Of a stretch of 64,000 nt of DNA, positions 36,992 to 45,392 are shown piece by piece. The DNA lies in assembly GCF_003815875.1 (NCBI RefSeq), contig NZ_CP033924.1:3286001-3350000 (forward strand), given 5' to 3'. The notes under the pieces are model-generated. The model saw only the letters and a list, made by a program, of their open reading frames with translations, ran no database searches and was not told the origin of the DNA. The stretch comes from Chryseobacterium lactis (GTDB taxonomy: Bacteria; Bacteroidota; Bacteroidia; Flavobacteriales; Weeksellaceae). A program made the translations under genes and the position numbers. Numbering within the stretch: position 1 is the stretch's first letter; every line of letters begins with the position of its first letter.

Positions 36992-37327
36992 ATGGAATTA
37001 AGCATTGGAGAAATGGCATTGATTGCAATAGCAATCGTAGTATTATTCGGACCGGATAAATTGCCTCAGATTGCGCGCGACTTAGGTGCGGGCGTTAGAA
37101 AGATGCGTGGAGCAGTAGAAGACATCAAAACTGAGATTATGAAAGAGACAGATAACCCTGTGTCTGAGATCAAACGTGAAATTGAAAAGGTGAAAGATGC
37201 TGCCAAAGATTTCAATCCGATGAAAGATATTGAAAAGGATATTGTGACAGAGCCTTCTCCTTCTAACGAACCTCCAAAACCAAAACCTTCTGAAGACGAA
37301 ACTTATGAAGGACCTGTAAGCAGATAA
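36992..37327 (+). CDS. tatA: Twin-arginine translocase subunit TatA/TatE family
   Basis: 111 residues. The membrane helix and the hinge VVLFGPDKLPQIARDLG at residues 16-32 are followed by a long amphipathic helix (GVRKMRGAVEDIKTEI) and a Pro/Ser-rich tail. TatA oligomers form the pore for folded proteins. The size and long helix approach TatB, but Bacteroidota normally use TatA and TatC only, so TatA is the better label. tatC is not beside it. Confidence 0.9.
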   Translation: MELSIGEMALIAIAIVVLFGPDKLPQIARDLGAGVRKMRGAVEDIKTEIMKETDNPVSEIKREIEKVKDAAKDFNPMKDIEKDIVTEPSPSNEPPKPKPSEDETYEGPVSR

Positions 37328-37329
37328 CG

Positions 37330-37896
37330 ATGGAGGAGATTATTCAGGAAGATAAAAAGGTATTTTTATATCTTAATAATTTGGGAGATTCATCTTTTGA
37401 TCAGTTCTGGATGTTGATTTCCAGTACATGGATCTGGGTTCCTCTGTACATTATATTCCTTTATTTTTTATACAAAAATTATAAACTAAGATCTTTAGTT
37501 TTTATTCTTATATTTTTAGCTCTTGGTGCAACGGTTTCTGACCAGTTGGCCAGTGTTTTCAAGTATGGAGTGGCGAGGTTGAGGCCATGTCATGATCCTA
37601 CTTTGGAACATCACATGAGAATTGTGAAATGCGGGGGACAGTTTGGGTTTTATTCGGCCCATGCTTCCAACACCTTCTTTTTAGCGGCTTTTTTAAGTAT
37701 TTTATTAAAAGATAAACTAAAATGGTTTCCATATGCTATATTTGTATGGGCTATAGTGGTTTCCTACAGCCGTATATATTTAGGAGTGCATTTCCCGATA
37801 GATATTTTGGTGGGGGCGTTTGTTGGAACTTTATTGGGAGTGATATTTGGTGTACTCTCAAGAAAAGTCATCAACAAACAAAAAATAACCTCATGA
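37330..37896 (+). CDS. PAP2-family membrane phosphatase
   Basis: 188 residues, about five or six helices. The acid phosphatase signature is complete: KYGVARLRPCHDP, FYSAHASNTFF and SRIYLGVHFPIDILVG. Members remove phosphate from undecaprenyl pyrophosphate, phosphatidic acid or lipid A. It starts 2 bp after tatA and overlaps the next gene by 4 bp (ATGA), so the three are one transcript. Confidence 0.9.
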   Translation: MEEIIQEDKKVFLYLNNLGDSSFDQFWMLISSTWIWVPLYIIFLYFLYKNYKLRSLVFILIFLALGATVSDQLASVFKYGVARLRPCHDPTLEHHMRIVKCGGQFGFYSAHASNTFFLAAFLSILLKDKLKWFPYAIFVWAIVVSYSRIYLGVHFPIDILVGAFVGTLLGVIFGVLSRKVINKQKITS

Positions 37897-38705
37897 AAAA
37901 AACTTTATTACTTGTAGTTTCCATTTGTTTCTCTTTTACCGGTCATGCCCAGGATAAAAAACGGGCAGAAGAATGTTTTAATAAGGCAGATTATAAATGT
38001 GCTGAAGAACAATATTCGAAACTGGCAGAGAAAGAACAAATTCAAAAATTTCAATCTGAATATTACAACAATCTGGGGACTGCTCAGCGAAGGCTGGGAA
38101 AATCGGCACTGGCTTTTAAATCCTATGAATCCGCTTTAAAGTCAAATCCGATGTCTGCTCCGGTCTATGCAAATCTGGCTTCATTACACAGTCAGAAAGG
38201 CAATAAGATAAAGGCATTGGAATATATTGAAAAAGGCCTTCAAATAGACGATAAAAATCCAGATTTCTATCTTACCCGTTCCAAAATTTATGACATTCAG
38301 GGAAAAAAGGATCTGGCCATGAAAGATCTTAACCAGATTCTTACTTTTGCACCCGATAATGCTTTTGCCAAAACGGGTTTAGCGAATCTTAAAAAAAACA
38401 GCGGTGATCTTGAAGGTGCTTTAAAAGATTACAATCAGCTTATCAGTGAGAAACCGGAATCATTACTGTACAATGGCCGGGCAGATGTATTTTTGAAAAT
38501 GAAAAAATACAAGGAAGCTCTTACGGATATCAATAAATCAGTTTCTATTGATCCGAAATTTGCTCAGGCGTACGTAACAAAAGCACTGGTATTATTTGAT
38601 ACGGCAAAGCCCAAAGAAGCTTGTGAAAATCTTGATAAAGCTGTAAACTTAGGCTATGAAAAGGCTGTTTTGGAAAGTTACTACGCAAAATGTATAAAGA
38701 AATAA
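37893..38705 (+). CDS. Exported tetratricopeptide-repeat protein
   Basis: 270 residues from ATG 37893; the frame is open upstream to 37722 only because it overlaps the phosphatase gene. A signal peptide (MKKTLLLVVSICFSFTGHAQ) precedes six or so TPR units, for example YYNNLGTAQRRLGKSALAFK, PVYANLASLHSQKGNKIKAL and LYNGRADVFLKMKKYKEALT. TPR domains hold proteins together; a periplasmic assembly role is likely. It shares a 4-bp overlap with the phosphatase gene. Confidence 0.85.
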   Translation: MKKTLLLVVSICFSFTGHAQDKKRAEECFNKADYKCAEEQYSKLAEKEQIQKFQSEYYNNLGTAQRRLGKSALAFKSYESALKSNPMSAPVYANLASLHSQKGNKIKALEYIEKGLQIDDKNPDFYLTRSKIYDIQGKKDLAMKDLNQILTFAPDNAFAKTGLANLKKNSGDLEGALKDYNQLISEKPESLLYNGRADVFLKMKKYKEALTDINKSVSIDPKFAQAYVTKALVLFDTAKPKEACENLDKAVNLGYEKAVLESYYAKCIKK

Positions 38706-38850
38706 TTTAATTATTACCCATAAGATTCCTTCTCTGTAAAACTAAATTCCGGGGAAGGATTTATCCTTAATTATAAAATTAGGGCTATGAGAAGCTCATG
38801 TTTTCAATGAATACCGAACTTAGCTTTTTAAAACCCGAAAAGAGAAATAG

Positions 38851-39309
38851 ATGTTAAATATTGTTCTTGTAGAACCCGAAATCCCTAATAATACAGGGAA
38901 TATCGGAAGATTATGTGTCGGAACCGAAAGTAGGCTGCACCTTATTCATCCTTTTGGATTTATTATTAATGATAAAAACCTGAAACGTTCCGGGCTGGAT
39001 TATTGGGTACACCTTGATGTTACAGAATATGCAAATGTGGAAGAATGGGTAAAAATTATTCCGGATGTATCCCGTGTTTTCTTAATGAGCTCACATGCTG
39101 AAAAATCGTATTTGGAAAATGATTTTCAGGATGGCGACTGGCTTGTTTTCGGAAAGGAAAGTGTTGGCTTAAGTCAGGAGTTTCTGGCTCGTTTCGATCA
39201 TCATTTAACAATTCCTATGTCCAAATTAATCAGAAGCTTTAATATTGCGAATTCTGTTGCTTTTGTAGTAGGAGAGGCAAAAAGGCAGATAGATTTACAA
39301 CGGTCTTAG
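38851..39309 (+). CDS. trmL: tRNA (cytidine/uridine-34-2'-O)-methyltransferase
   Basis: 152 residues of the SPOUT class. The N-terminus LVEPEIPNNTGNIGRLC and the knot motifs FGKESVGLSQEF and MSKLIRSFNIANSVAF are diagnostic for TrmL, which methylates the wobble ribose of some leucine tRNAs. Length matches the family. Confidence 0.93.
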   Translation: MLNIVLVEPEIPNNTGNIGRLCVGTESRLHLIHPFGFIINDKNLKRSGLDYWVHLDVTEYANVEEWVKIIPDVSRVFLMSSHAEKSYLENDFQDGDWLVFGKESVGLSQEFLARFDHHLTIPMSKLIRSFNIANSVAFVVGEAKRQIDLQRS

Positions 39310-39317
39310 AAAAAAAA

Positions 39318-39791
39318 TTAATCATTATGATACGGCTTCCCTTGCAGGATCTGATCTGCACGATAAAGCTGTTCTACAATAAAAAGACGAATCATCTGAT
39401 GCGTAAATGTCATTTTGGATAGTGACATTTTTTCATTGGCTCTATTGTACATTTCTTCTGAAAAACCATAAGCACCGCCAATCAGAACGTGAACTTTTTT
39501 AACGGAAGAATTCATCCAGGTATCAATTTTCTGAGAAAATTCTCTGCTGGTAAATTGTTTTCCTTTTTCATCGAGAATCACTACCAGATCATTCTTGTCG
39601 ATATGATTCAGAAATAATTTGGCTTCTTCTTTTTTGAGAAGATCAGGAGAAAGGTTCCTGGCATTTTTTACGTCAGGGATTTCTGTAATCTCAAAATTCC
39701 AGTGTTTGGGAAGTCGATTAAGGTAGTAATTAATTAAAGAAGTGATTTCCTTATCGTCTGTTTTGCCGATACAAAGTAAACTGATTCGCAT
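39318..39791 (-). CDS. rlmH: 23S rRNA pseudouridine-1915 N3-methyltransferase
   Basis: 157 residues from the chosen ATG (MRISLLCIGKTDDKEI), the normal RlmH length; an upstream in-frame ATG at 39833 adds 14 unlike residues. The SAM-binding knot VLIGGAYGFSEE and the C-terminal TFTHQMIRLFIVEQLYRA and GKPYHN are typical. It acts on assembled 70S ribosomes. It is convergent with trmL with an 8-bp gap. Confidence 0.95.
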   Translation of the reverse strand: MRISLLCIGKTDDKEITSLINYYLNRLPKHWNFEITEIPDVKNARNLSPDLLKKEEAKLFLNHIDKNDLVVILDEKGKQFTSREFSQKIDTWMNSSVKKVHVLIGGAYGFSEEMYNRANEKMSLSKMTFTHQMIRLFIVEQLYRADQILQGKPYHND

Positions 39792-40156
39792 TATAAGAAG
39801 TTTCAGGCGGCAAAGATACTGTTTTTTGCTCATTATATGGTTTGCTTACGAGTCTTCTGTTGATCAGTCATGATGGAGCTGTTTCAAGTGCGGGAAGTAA
39901 TATTTTATTTAAAGTATCTTAAGTATTCTGCGGATTAATGTAGAAGCAATAGCCCTATAAATCGGAAAATATAGGATTTTATTTTGTATGAAGGAGCAGG
40001 GCTGCATTCTGTGTAATTCACCTTGAGTAGAAGGAAAGGGAAAATGTTTATATTTGTAGATAGAGAGACTTAAAATATTTGAAAAAGGGATTTGAAAATC
40101 GCAATTCTTTAAGTATTTTTAATTCTTCCTGTTAATTGTGAAATGACAAATCATAA
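39792..40156. other. Intergenic region with a probable yihY promoter
   Basis: No gene is visible. TATATTTG (40049-40056) is an exact -7 box; TTG at 40023-40025 is 23 bp upstream, slightly far for the -33 element. It would give a leader of about 95 nt before the YihY gene. Nothing else stands out. Confidence 0.45.
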
Positions 40157-41170
40157 ATGAGTATAAAAGTTCCCAGATTTATCCGGAAAATTCAAGAATT
40201 TTTTGACAACATACATATTCCTGTTTTAGGAATATCGCTTTGGCAGATGTTTCAGATTTATATTTCAGGAATTTTTAAAGGAAAAATAGGACGAAAGGCG
40301 GCTGCTATTTCCTGGAGCTTCACCATGAGTTTATTTCCTTTTATCTTGTTCTTGCTTTCGGTTTTACCCTATATGCCGCATTATGATAAACTGCAATTTT
40401 ACATATTTGACGTGTTGATGCATAATGTGTTTCCTTCCAATATGGAAAGCGATGTACGAGGCTATATCGAGCACAATATCATTCCCAATATGAAAGGGAT
40501 CAGTAATCTCACGATTGTGCTGGCTCTCATCTTTGCAACCAACGGAACATTTTCTCTGATCAATGGATTTAATGAAAATTCAGATGAAAAGCTGAGTGAT
40601 GTTAAAGAGTTTATTCTTTCATTTTTTATTACCATCGGCTTTATTACTATTGTATTTTTAACGCTTTTCGGGGTGTATTATGTGGAAGTTGTGATGAAGC
40701 TCTTTACGCCGGCATATGATGTTCCGTGGCTGGTAGACAACCTCTCAAGTATTATCGGATTTGTTTCCTTTCCATTGTTTTATTTTATTCTTCTGACCTT
40801 ATTTTATTGGTTGGGGACTGTAAAAATTGCCAGATTCAGACAGGCTATTCCCGGTTCTATTCTGACCACGGTCCTGTTTCTGCTTACCACTTATATTTTT
40901 GCCATTTATGTAAAAGATATTGCCCGGTATAACGTTCTCTACGGCTCCATCGGAAGTATGATTCTGCTGATGGTATGGGTGAACGTTAATGTATACCTTC
41001 TCCTTTTCGGAAATGAGTTGAATATGGCCATCAGAAAGCTTAGAATTGAAAAGCTTCTATCTGATGAAATTCAAAGGGAAGCCGTTCAATATCATACCGC
41101 TATTACGGAGCCTGATTTTGAGAGCAATGAAGAACACAGAAGAAAACTGGAAAGCCGGAAGAATAATTAA
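40157..41170 (+). CDS. YihY/BrkB-family inner-membrane protein
   Basis: 337 residues with six membrane helices. Family segments: RKAAAISWSFTMSLFPFILFL, the LPYMPHYDKLQ loop and, near the end, LYGSIGSMILLMVWVNVNVYLLLFGNELN. Once thought to be ribonuclease BN, the family's function is open. The C-terminus is a charged cytoplasmic tail. Its stop overlaps that of the convergent nhaA by 4 bp. Confidence 0.9.
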   Translation: MSIKVPRFIRKIQEFFDNIHIPVLGISLWQMFQIYISGIFKGKIGRKAAAISWSFTMSLFPFILFLLSVLPYMPHYDKLQFYIFDVLMHNVFPSNMESDVRGYIEHNIIPNMKGISNLTIVLALIFATNGTFSLINGFNENSDEKLSDVKEFILSFFITIGFITIVFLTLFGVYYVEVVMKLFTPAYDVPWLVDNLSSIIGFVSFPLFYFILLTLFYWLGTVKIARFRQAIPGSILTTVLFLLTTYIFAIYVKDIARYNVLYGSIGSMILLMVWVNVNVYLLLFGNELNMAIRKLRIEKLLSDEIQREAVQYHTAITEPDFESNEEHRRKLESRKNN

Positions 41171-42345
41171 TTTTCTTCCAACTCCGGATTTTCTTTTGAG
41201 CTTATTTTTAAAATGGTAAAACCTAAAATTGCAGCAATAAAAGAAGCAATTAAAATAGCAAATTTGGCTTCGTCCTGAATCTCAATTTCACCTTTAAAGG
41301 ATAGAAGAGCAATGAAAATGGACATAGTAAATCCTATCCCTGCAAGTAATCCTACTCCGATCATTTGAGTCCAGTTACTATTTTGAGGAAGTGAGCTTAG
41401 TTTTAATTTAATAGCAATCATGGAGAATAAGTTGATTCCGATCAGTTTTCCCAGGATCAACCCGCCAATAATTCCCAATCCTAATGTACTTGTAACACCC
41501 GCCACCATGTGACTTGTAAAAGTAATATTGGTATTGGCTAAAGCAAATATTGGCATGATCAGGAAGCTGACAGGAATGTGAAGCTTATGTTCCAGTTTTT
41601 CCAACGGAGAAATTTCCACATTAGAAGCATTGGTAGGAATAGAAAATGCGAGTAATACCCCTGCAATAGTAGCATGAATCCCCGAATGATGAAGGAAATA
41701 CCATAAAAACAATCCAGGAATAATATAAAATATAATACGGGTTACTTTTAAGAAGTTGAGCAAAAATAAGAGCCCTGTTACTCCGAGAGAAAGGAATAAA
41801 TAAGTCCAATGAATCTGTTCAGTATAAAAAATGGCAATCACAAGAATGGCTCCCAAATCATCTACAATAGCTAATGCCGCCAGAAATATTTTAATTGAAT
41901 TAGGGATTCTTTTTCCAAGCATCGAAATAATAGCCAGAGAAAAAGCAATATCGGTAGCCATGGGGATTCCCCAGCCGTTTCCGTATTCAGTTCCTGAGTT
42001 GAAAATACTGTATATCACTGCCGGAACAAGCATTCCTCCCACAGCAGCAAAAATAGGCAATGACGCATTTTTAAAAGATGAAAGTTCTCCTTCTACAAGT
42101 TCTCTTTTGATTTCAAGACCTACGAGAAGAAAGAAAACAGCCATTAATCCGTCATTGATCCAGATGCTGACAGGATATTCCAGTCCGAACAGGTGAGTAC
42201 CCACTTCTTTATCTAAAAAGTGCTGAAAAGCCTCTGCAGCTGATGAGTTAGCAATAAGTAATGAAGCCAGCACACAGAAAATAAGAATAATTCCTGAGGC
42301 CTGGCTGTTGTTGAAAAATTTTTTAAAATAAAGAGATAAATTCAT
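41167..42345 (-). CDS. nhaA: Na+/H+ antiporter NhaA
   Basis: 392 residues, about twelve helices. The transport aspartates lie in ALAIVDDLGAILVIA, and FLLVGLEIKRELVEGEL and GIPMATDIAFSLAI are typical. It exchanges two protons for one sodium at alkaline pH. It starts 2 bp downstream of the RelA/SpoT gene, so both are probably on one transcript. Confidence 0.95.
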   Translation of the reverse strand: MNLSLYFKKFFNNSQASGIILIFCVLASLLIANSSAAEAFQHFLDKEVGTHLFGLEYPVSIWINDGLMAVFFLLVGLEIKRELVEGELSSFKNASLPIFAAVGGMLVPAVIYSIFNSGTEYGNGWGIPMATDIAFSLAIISMLGKRIPNSIKIFLAALAIVDDLGAILVIAIFYTEQIHWTYLFLSLGVTGLLFLLNFLKVTRIIFYIIPGLFLWYFLHHSGIHATIAGVLLAFSIPTNASNVEISPLEKLEHKLHIPVSFLIMPIFALANTNITFTSHMVAGVTSTLGLGIIGGLILGKLIGINLFSMIAIKLKLSSLPQNSNWTQMIGVGLLAGIGFTMSIFIALLSFKGEIEIQDEAKFAILIASFIAAILGFTILKISSKENPELEEN

Positions 42346-42347
42346 AT

Positions 42348-44558
42348 TTACGATTGTAGTCGTCTCACTCTGGAGACTCCATTAATACTTTTAAGCTTTT
42401 TAAAAGTTTCTTCTAACTGGCCTTTGTTTTTAACTTCAAGGTTGATATTTCCTGTAAAAACTCCGTTGTTGGATTCTATGGACATACTTTTCATATCCAT
42501 TCCCATACTTCCACTGATTACGGTAGTGATATCGTTGATCATTCCCATTCTGTCAAGACCTTCGATCTCAATTTTCACTCTGTTTTTGAAGCTTTCGGCG
42601 TTCACCCATTTGGCAGGTATTACACGATAGTCGTACTGAGCTCTCAGGTTGATGGCATTCGGACAGTTGTCACTATGAACCTTAATTCCGTCTGAAATGG
42701 TGATAAACCCAAAAATTTTGTCTCCCGGAATAACGGTGCAGCATTTTGCATACGTGTAGTTGAGTTTTTCCTCATCTTTTCCGAAGACGATCATGTCAAG
42801 ATTCTGCTGTTTCGGTTCTTCGAAATGAGTATTTTTTGTAGGTGATTTTCTGAATCTTGAAAGTAAATTATTAAATACGTTTTTACTTTCGATGTATTTT
42901 CTTAAGCTGCTGGCATCCAGTTCGTTGGTTTGGAATTTAAGAAACAGCTCTTGTGAACTTTTTAAATTAAAGAATTTCTGAAGTTTATTAACTTCCTCAT
43001 CATTGAAATTGATTTTTGCATGACGAAGTTTTCTCTGCAGAATTTCTTTTCCTTCCTCTACCAGCTGATTTTTCTGGGAGTTCAGGTAACTTTTAATTTT
43101 GGACTTCGCTTTTGAAGTCACTACAAATTCAAGCCAGTCGGATTTTGGTTTCTGATTCTGTGAAGAAAGAATGTCGATCTGATCCCCATTTTGAAGGATA
43201 TAAGAAATTGGAACCAGTTTACCGTTTATTTTAGCCCCTAAACATTTCATTCCCAAATCCGAGTGAACGGAAAATGCAAAATCCAGCGCGGTAGCATTCG
43301 TAGGTAAAATTTTGATTTCTCCTTTCGGGGTAAATACAAATACTTCTTTTGAGTACAGATTAAGTTTAATATTATCTAAAAGCTCAGAAGTAGAAAGATT
43401 CTGCTGTTGTTCAAGCACTTCACGGATTTCCGTTACCCATTTTTCAAAATTACGGTCATCAGAACTCTGCTTGTAACCTTCCTTATATTTGTAGTGAGCA
43501 GCAACCCCTTTTTCGGCAATCTCATCCATTCGTTCTGAACGGATCTGTACTTCGATCCACTTTCTGTCCGGCCCTAAAACGGTTAAATGTAAACTTTCAT
43601 ATCCTGTTGAACGAGGCTGTGTGATCCAGTCACGCATTCTCGAAGGATTACTGTGATATACATCCGTAACGATAGAGTAGATTTTCCAGGCAAGGAACTT
43701 TTCATTCTTAGCATCAGACTTATAAATGATTCTGATGGCATAGTTATCAAATACCTCTTCAAAAGAAACTCCTTGCTTCAGCATTTTTCTGTAAATAGAA
43801 GAAATTGCTTTTGCGCGACCTTTAATTTTAAAATTTAATCCTTCTTCCCGGAGTCTTTCTGATGCTTCTTTTTTAAATTCTTCAATATATCTCTCACGGC
43901 TTTCCTTAGCTAGTTCCAATTTTTCCGTAATTTCATTGTAGATTTCAGGATTATTGTACTTCAGCGAAAGATCTTCCAGTTCGGATTTGATATTGTAGAG
44001 CCCCAGACGGTGAGCCATCGGTGCATAAATATAGACGGTTTCGGAAGCAATTTTCTTTTGCTTATCGGGTGCCATACTTTCCAGCGTCCTCATATTGTGA
44101 AGACGATCCGCAATTTTGATCAGAATAACCCTAAAATCTTCAGACAACGTCAACAATAGTTTTCTGTAATTTTCAGACTGTACGGAGATATTCTGATGAT
44201 TCATGATGGATATTTTAGTCAATCCGTTCACGATATTGGCAATCTTCTCACCAAAGATCTTCTTGATATCTTCGTAAGTATAATCAGAATCTTCAATAAC
44301 ATCATGCAGAAGGGCACACGCAATAGAAGTAGCTCCAAGACCAATTTCTGTCGCTACAATTTTAGCAACAGCAATGGGGTGGTAGATGTAAGGTTCTCCG
44401 GATTTTCTCCTTTGATCTTTGTGGGCATCTAATGCAATATCAAATGCCTTTCGGATAAGTTTGTTATTTTCCTCATCCAAAGTCCTGTATGTATTCGAAA
44501 TCAGATCCTTATACCTCGCAAGGATCTCTTTGTTCTCTTGTTCTAAGTCGTAACTCAT
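42348..44558 (-). CDS. Bifunctional (p)ppGpp synthetase/hydrolase (RelA/SpoT)
   Basis: 736 residues in the long-RSH order: HD hydrolase (about 45-200, with IYHPIAVAKIV and the H85-D86 pair in ALLHDVIED), synthetase (about 245-360, with STGYESLHLTVLGPDRKW), TGS (about 405-465), a helical/zinc-finger region with KCCTVIPGD, and a C-terminal ACT domain. Both catalytic centres are intact. It controls the stringent response. A promoter of the right form lies just upstream and nhaA follows after 2 bp. Confidence 0.95.
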   Translation of the reverse strand: MSYDLEQENKEILARYKDLISNTYRTLDEENNKLIRKAFDIALDAHKDQRRKSGEPYIYHPIAVAKIVATEIGLGATSIACALLHDVIEDSDYTYEDIKKIFGEKIANIVNGLTKISIMNHQNISVQSENYRKLLLTLSEDFRVILIKIADRLHNMRTLESMAPDKQKKIASETVYIYAPMAHRLGLYNIKSELEDLSLKYNNPEIYNEITEKLELAKESRERYIEEFKKEASERLREEGLNFKIKGRAKAISSIYRKMLKQGVSFEEVFDNYAIRIIYKSDAKNEKFLAWKIYSIVTDVYHSNPSRMRDWITQPRSTGYESLHLTVLGPDRKWIEVQIRSERMDEIAEKGVAAHYKYKEGYKQSSDDRNFEKWVTEIREVLEQQQNLSTSELLDNIKLNLYSKEVFVFTPKGEIKILPTNATALDFAFSVHSDLGMKCLGAKINGKLVPISYILQNGDQIDILSSQNQKPKSDWLEFVVTSKAKSKIKSYLNSQKNQLVEEGKEILQRKLRHAKINFNDEEVNKLQKFFNLKSSQELFLKFQTNELDASSLRKYIESKNVFNNLLSRFRKSPTKNTHFEEPKQQNLDMIVFGKDEEKLNYTYAKCCTVIPGDKIFGFITISDGIKVHSDNCPNAINLRAQYDYRVIPAKWVNAESFKNRVKIEIEGLDRMGMINDITTVISGSMGMDMKSMSIESNNGVFTGNINLEVKNKGQLEETFKKLKSINGVSRVRRLQS

Positions 44559-44581
44559 TTGTGCAGATGCCTATAATTAAA

Positions 44582-44612
44582 CGAAAATACGAAAATTTTT
44601 AGTTTTTTCAAA
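44582..44612 (-). promoter_or_regulatory. Probable promoter of the RelA/SpoT-nhaA unit
   Basis: On the minus strand TTTG (44612-44609), 19 bp, then TATTTTCG (44589-44582), one base from TAnnTTTG. The start codon is 23 nt downstream. Confidence 0.5.
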
Positions 44613-44619
44613 GATAAAA

Positions 44620-44643
44620 GATCCGTAGAACGGTCTACGGATC
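44620..44643. terminator. Rho-independent terminator
   Basis: A perfect 10-bp stem GATCCGTAGA (44620-44629) / TCTACGGATC (44634-44643) with ACGG loop. On the minus strand it is followed by a T-rich stretch and ends the small gene at 44672-45037. Confidence 0.85.
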
Positions 44644-44671
44644 TCTTGTTGTTATTAGGTCTTTATGTCGT

Positions 44672-45037
44672 TTAAAATTTTACTTCTGAATTCATACCGT
44701 CACTTGACGTTTTAATTTTAATATCAGGGCTGTTGTGAATTTCTGCTCTGTTTCGTGCGTCGATATATTTTTTGATCGTGTCATAATTCGTTTCACCAAG
44801 ACTCATATTTTCAAATAAGTACGACTTTACGGCCGCATTTTGAATGAAAACATTCCGTGCAAGATCAATCTGGCTCATATCCTTTACGGTAACACTTGCC
44901 AGATATTGGGAATGATGAGAATCATTGTTAAGGTATACAATGTAATCTTCATTTTCAAATCCTGAATTTTCCAGATCACTCTCTAGTTTTTTGTAGTCGC
45001 TGCGATGTTCAAATAGTCCAGCTAGTATATTTGACAT
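44672..45037 (-). CDS. Small soluble protein, possible stress protein of the YflT/17M type
   Basis: 121 residues without a signal peptide or membrane helix. It begins MSNILAGLFEHRSDYKKLES and goes on NSGFENEDYIVYLN, resembling the YflT/general stress protein 17M fold, in which a short alpha/beta unit senses or binds an unknown partner; the resemblance is weak. A perfect 8-bp inverted repeat lies at 45058-45075, 20 bp upstream. Single gene with its own terminator. Confidence 0.65.
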   Translation of the reverse strand: MSNILAGLFEHRSDYKKLESDLENSGFENEDYIVYLNNDSHHSQYLASVTVKDMSQIDLARNVFIQNAAVKSYLFENMSLGETNYDTIKKYIDARNRAEIHNSPDIKIKTSSDGMNSEVKF

Positions 45038-45392
45038 AATTAATAGGTTTAAAAGTTATGATTAAAGTTAATCATTATTTTCTTATTTTATTTATGTTTA
45101 AATCAATAAAATTTGTTAATTAACATTTCATTGATATAATAAAAAGACTTTTGTTAAAAATATTTATTGAACGGGTGTTTAATTTTGATGATTGCGTAAT
45201 GTTAGTTCTATGGTTCTTTGTGAAGTCTTACTGCTTAATTATGAGAAGATTAAATACTGATGTTTCTATTAAATTCTACTTTTACCGCTTTGGATTGTAC
45301 GGGTAAGGAGGGTTTGTGCAGGATTTATCTGATAAAATGAAAGCCCCGGAAGTAAATATTTCCAGGGCTTTATTTTGTTATTTAAATTCGAA
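45038..45392. other. Intergenic region with an inverted repeat and a terminator
   Basis: No gene is seen. At 45058-45075 ATGATTAA and TTAATCAT form a perfect inverted repeat with a 2-bp centre, directly upstream of the small stress-type gene, and may be its operator. At 45340-45371 lies the terminator of acs. The middle is plain AT-rich sequence. Confidence 0.5.
45340..45371 (-). terminator. Terminator of the acs transcript
   Basis: AAAGCCCCGGAA (45340-45351) pairs with TTCCAGGGCTTT (45360-45371) with one mismatch and an 8-nt loop. It lies 21 bp beyond the acs stop on the minus strand, with flanking T-rich sequence there. Confidence 0.8.

Noticed and set aside
37722..37892. Longer N-terminus of the TPR protein
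   Set aside because: The extension is the PAP2 phosphatase gene read in another frame; the signal peptide starts at 37893.
39792..39833. Longer N-terminus of RlmH
   Set aside because: The added 14 residues are not part of the 157-residue family, whose start MRISLL is at 39791.
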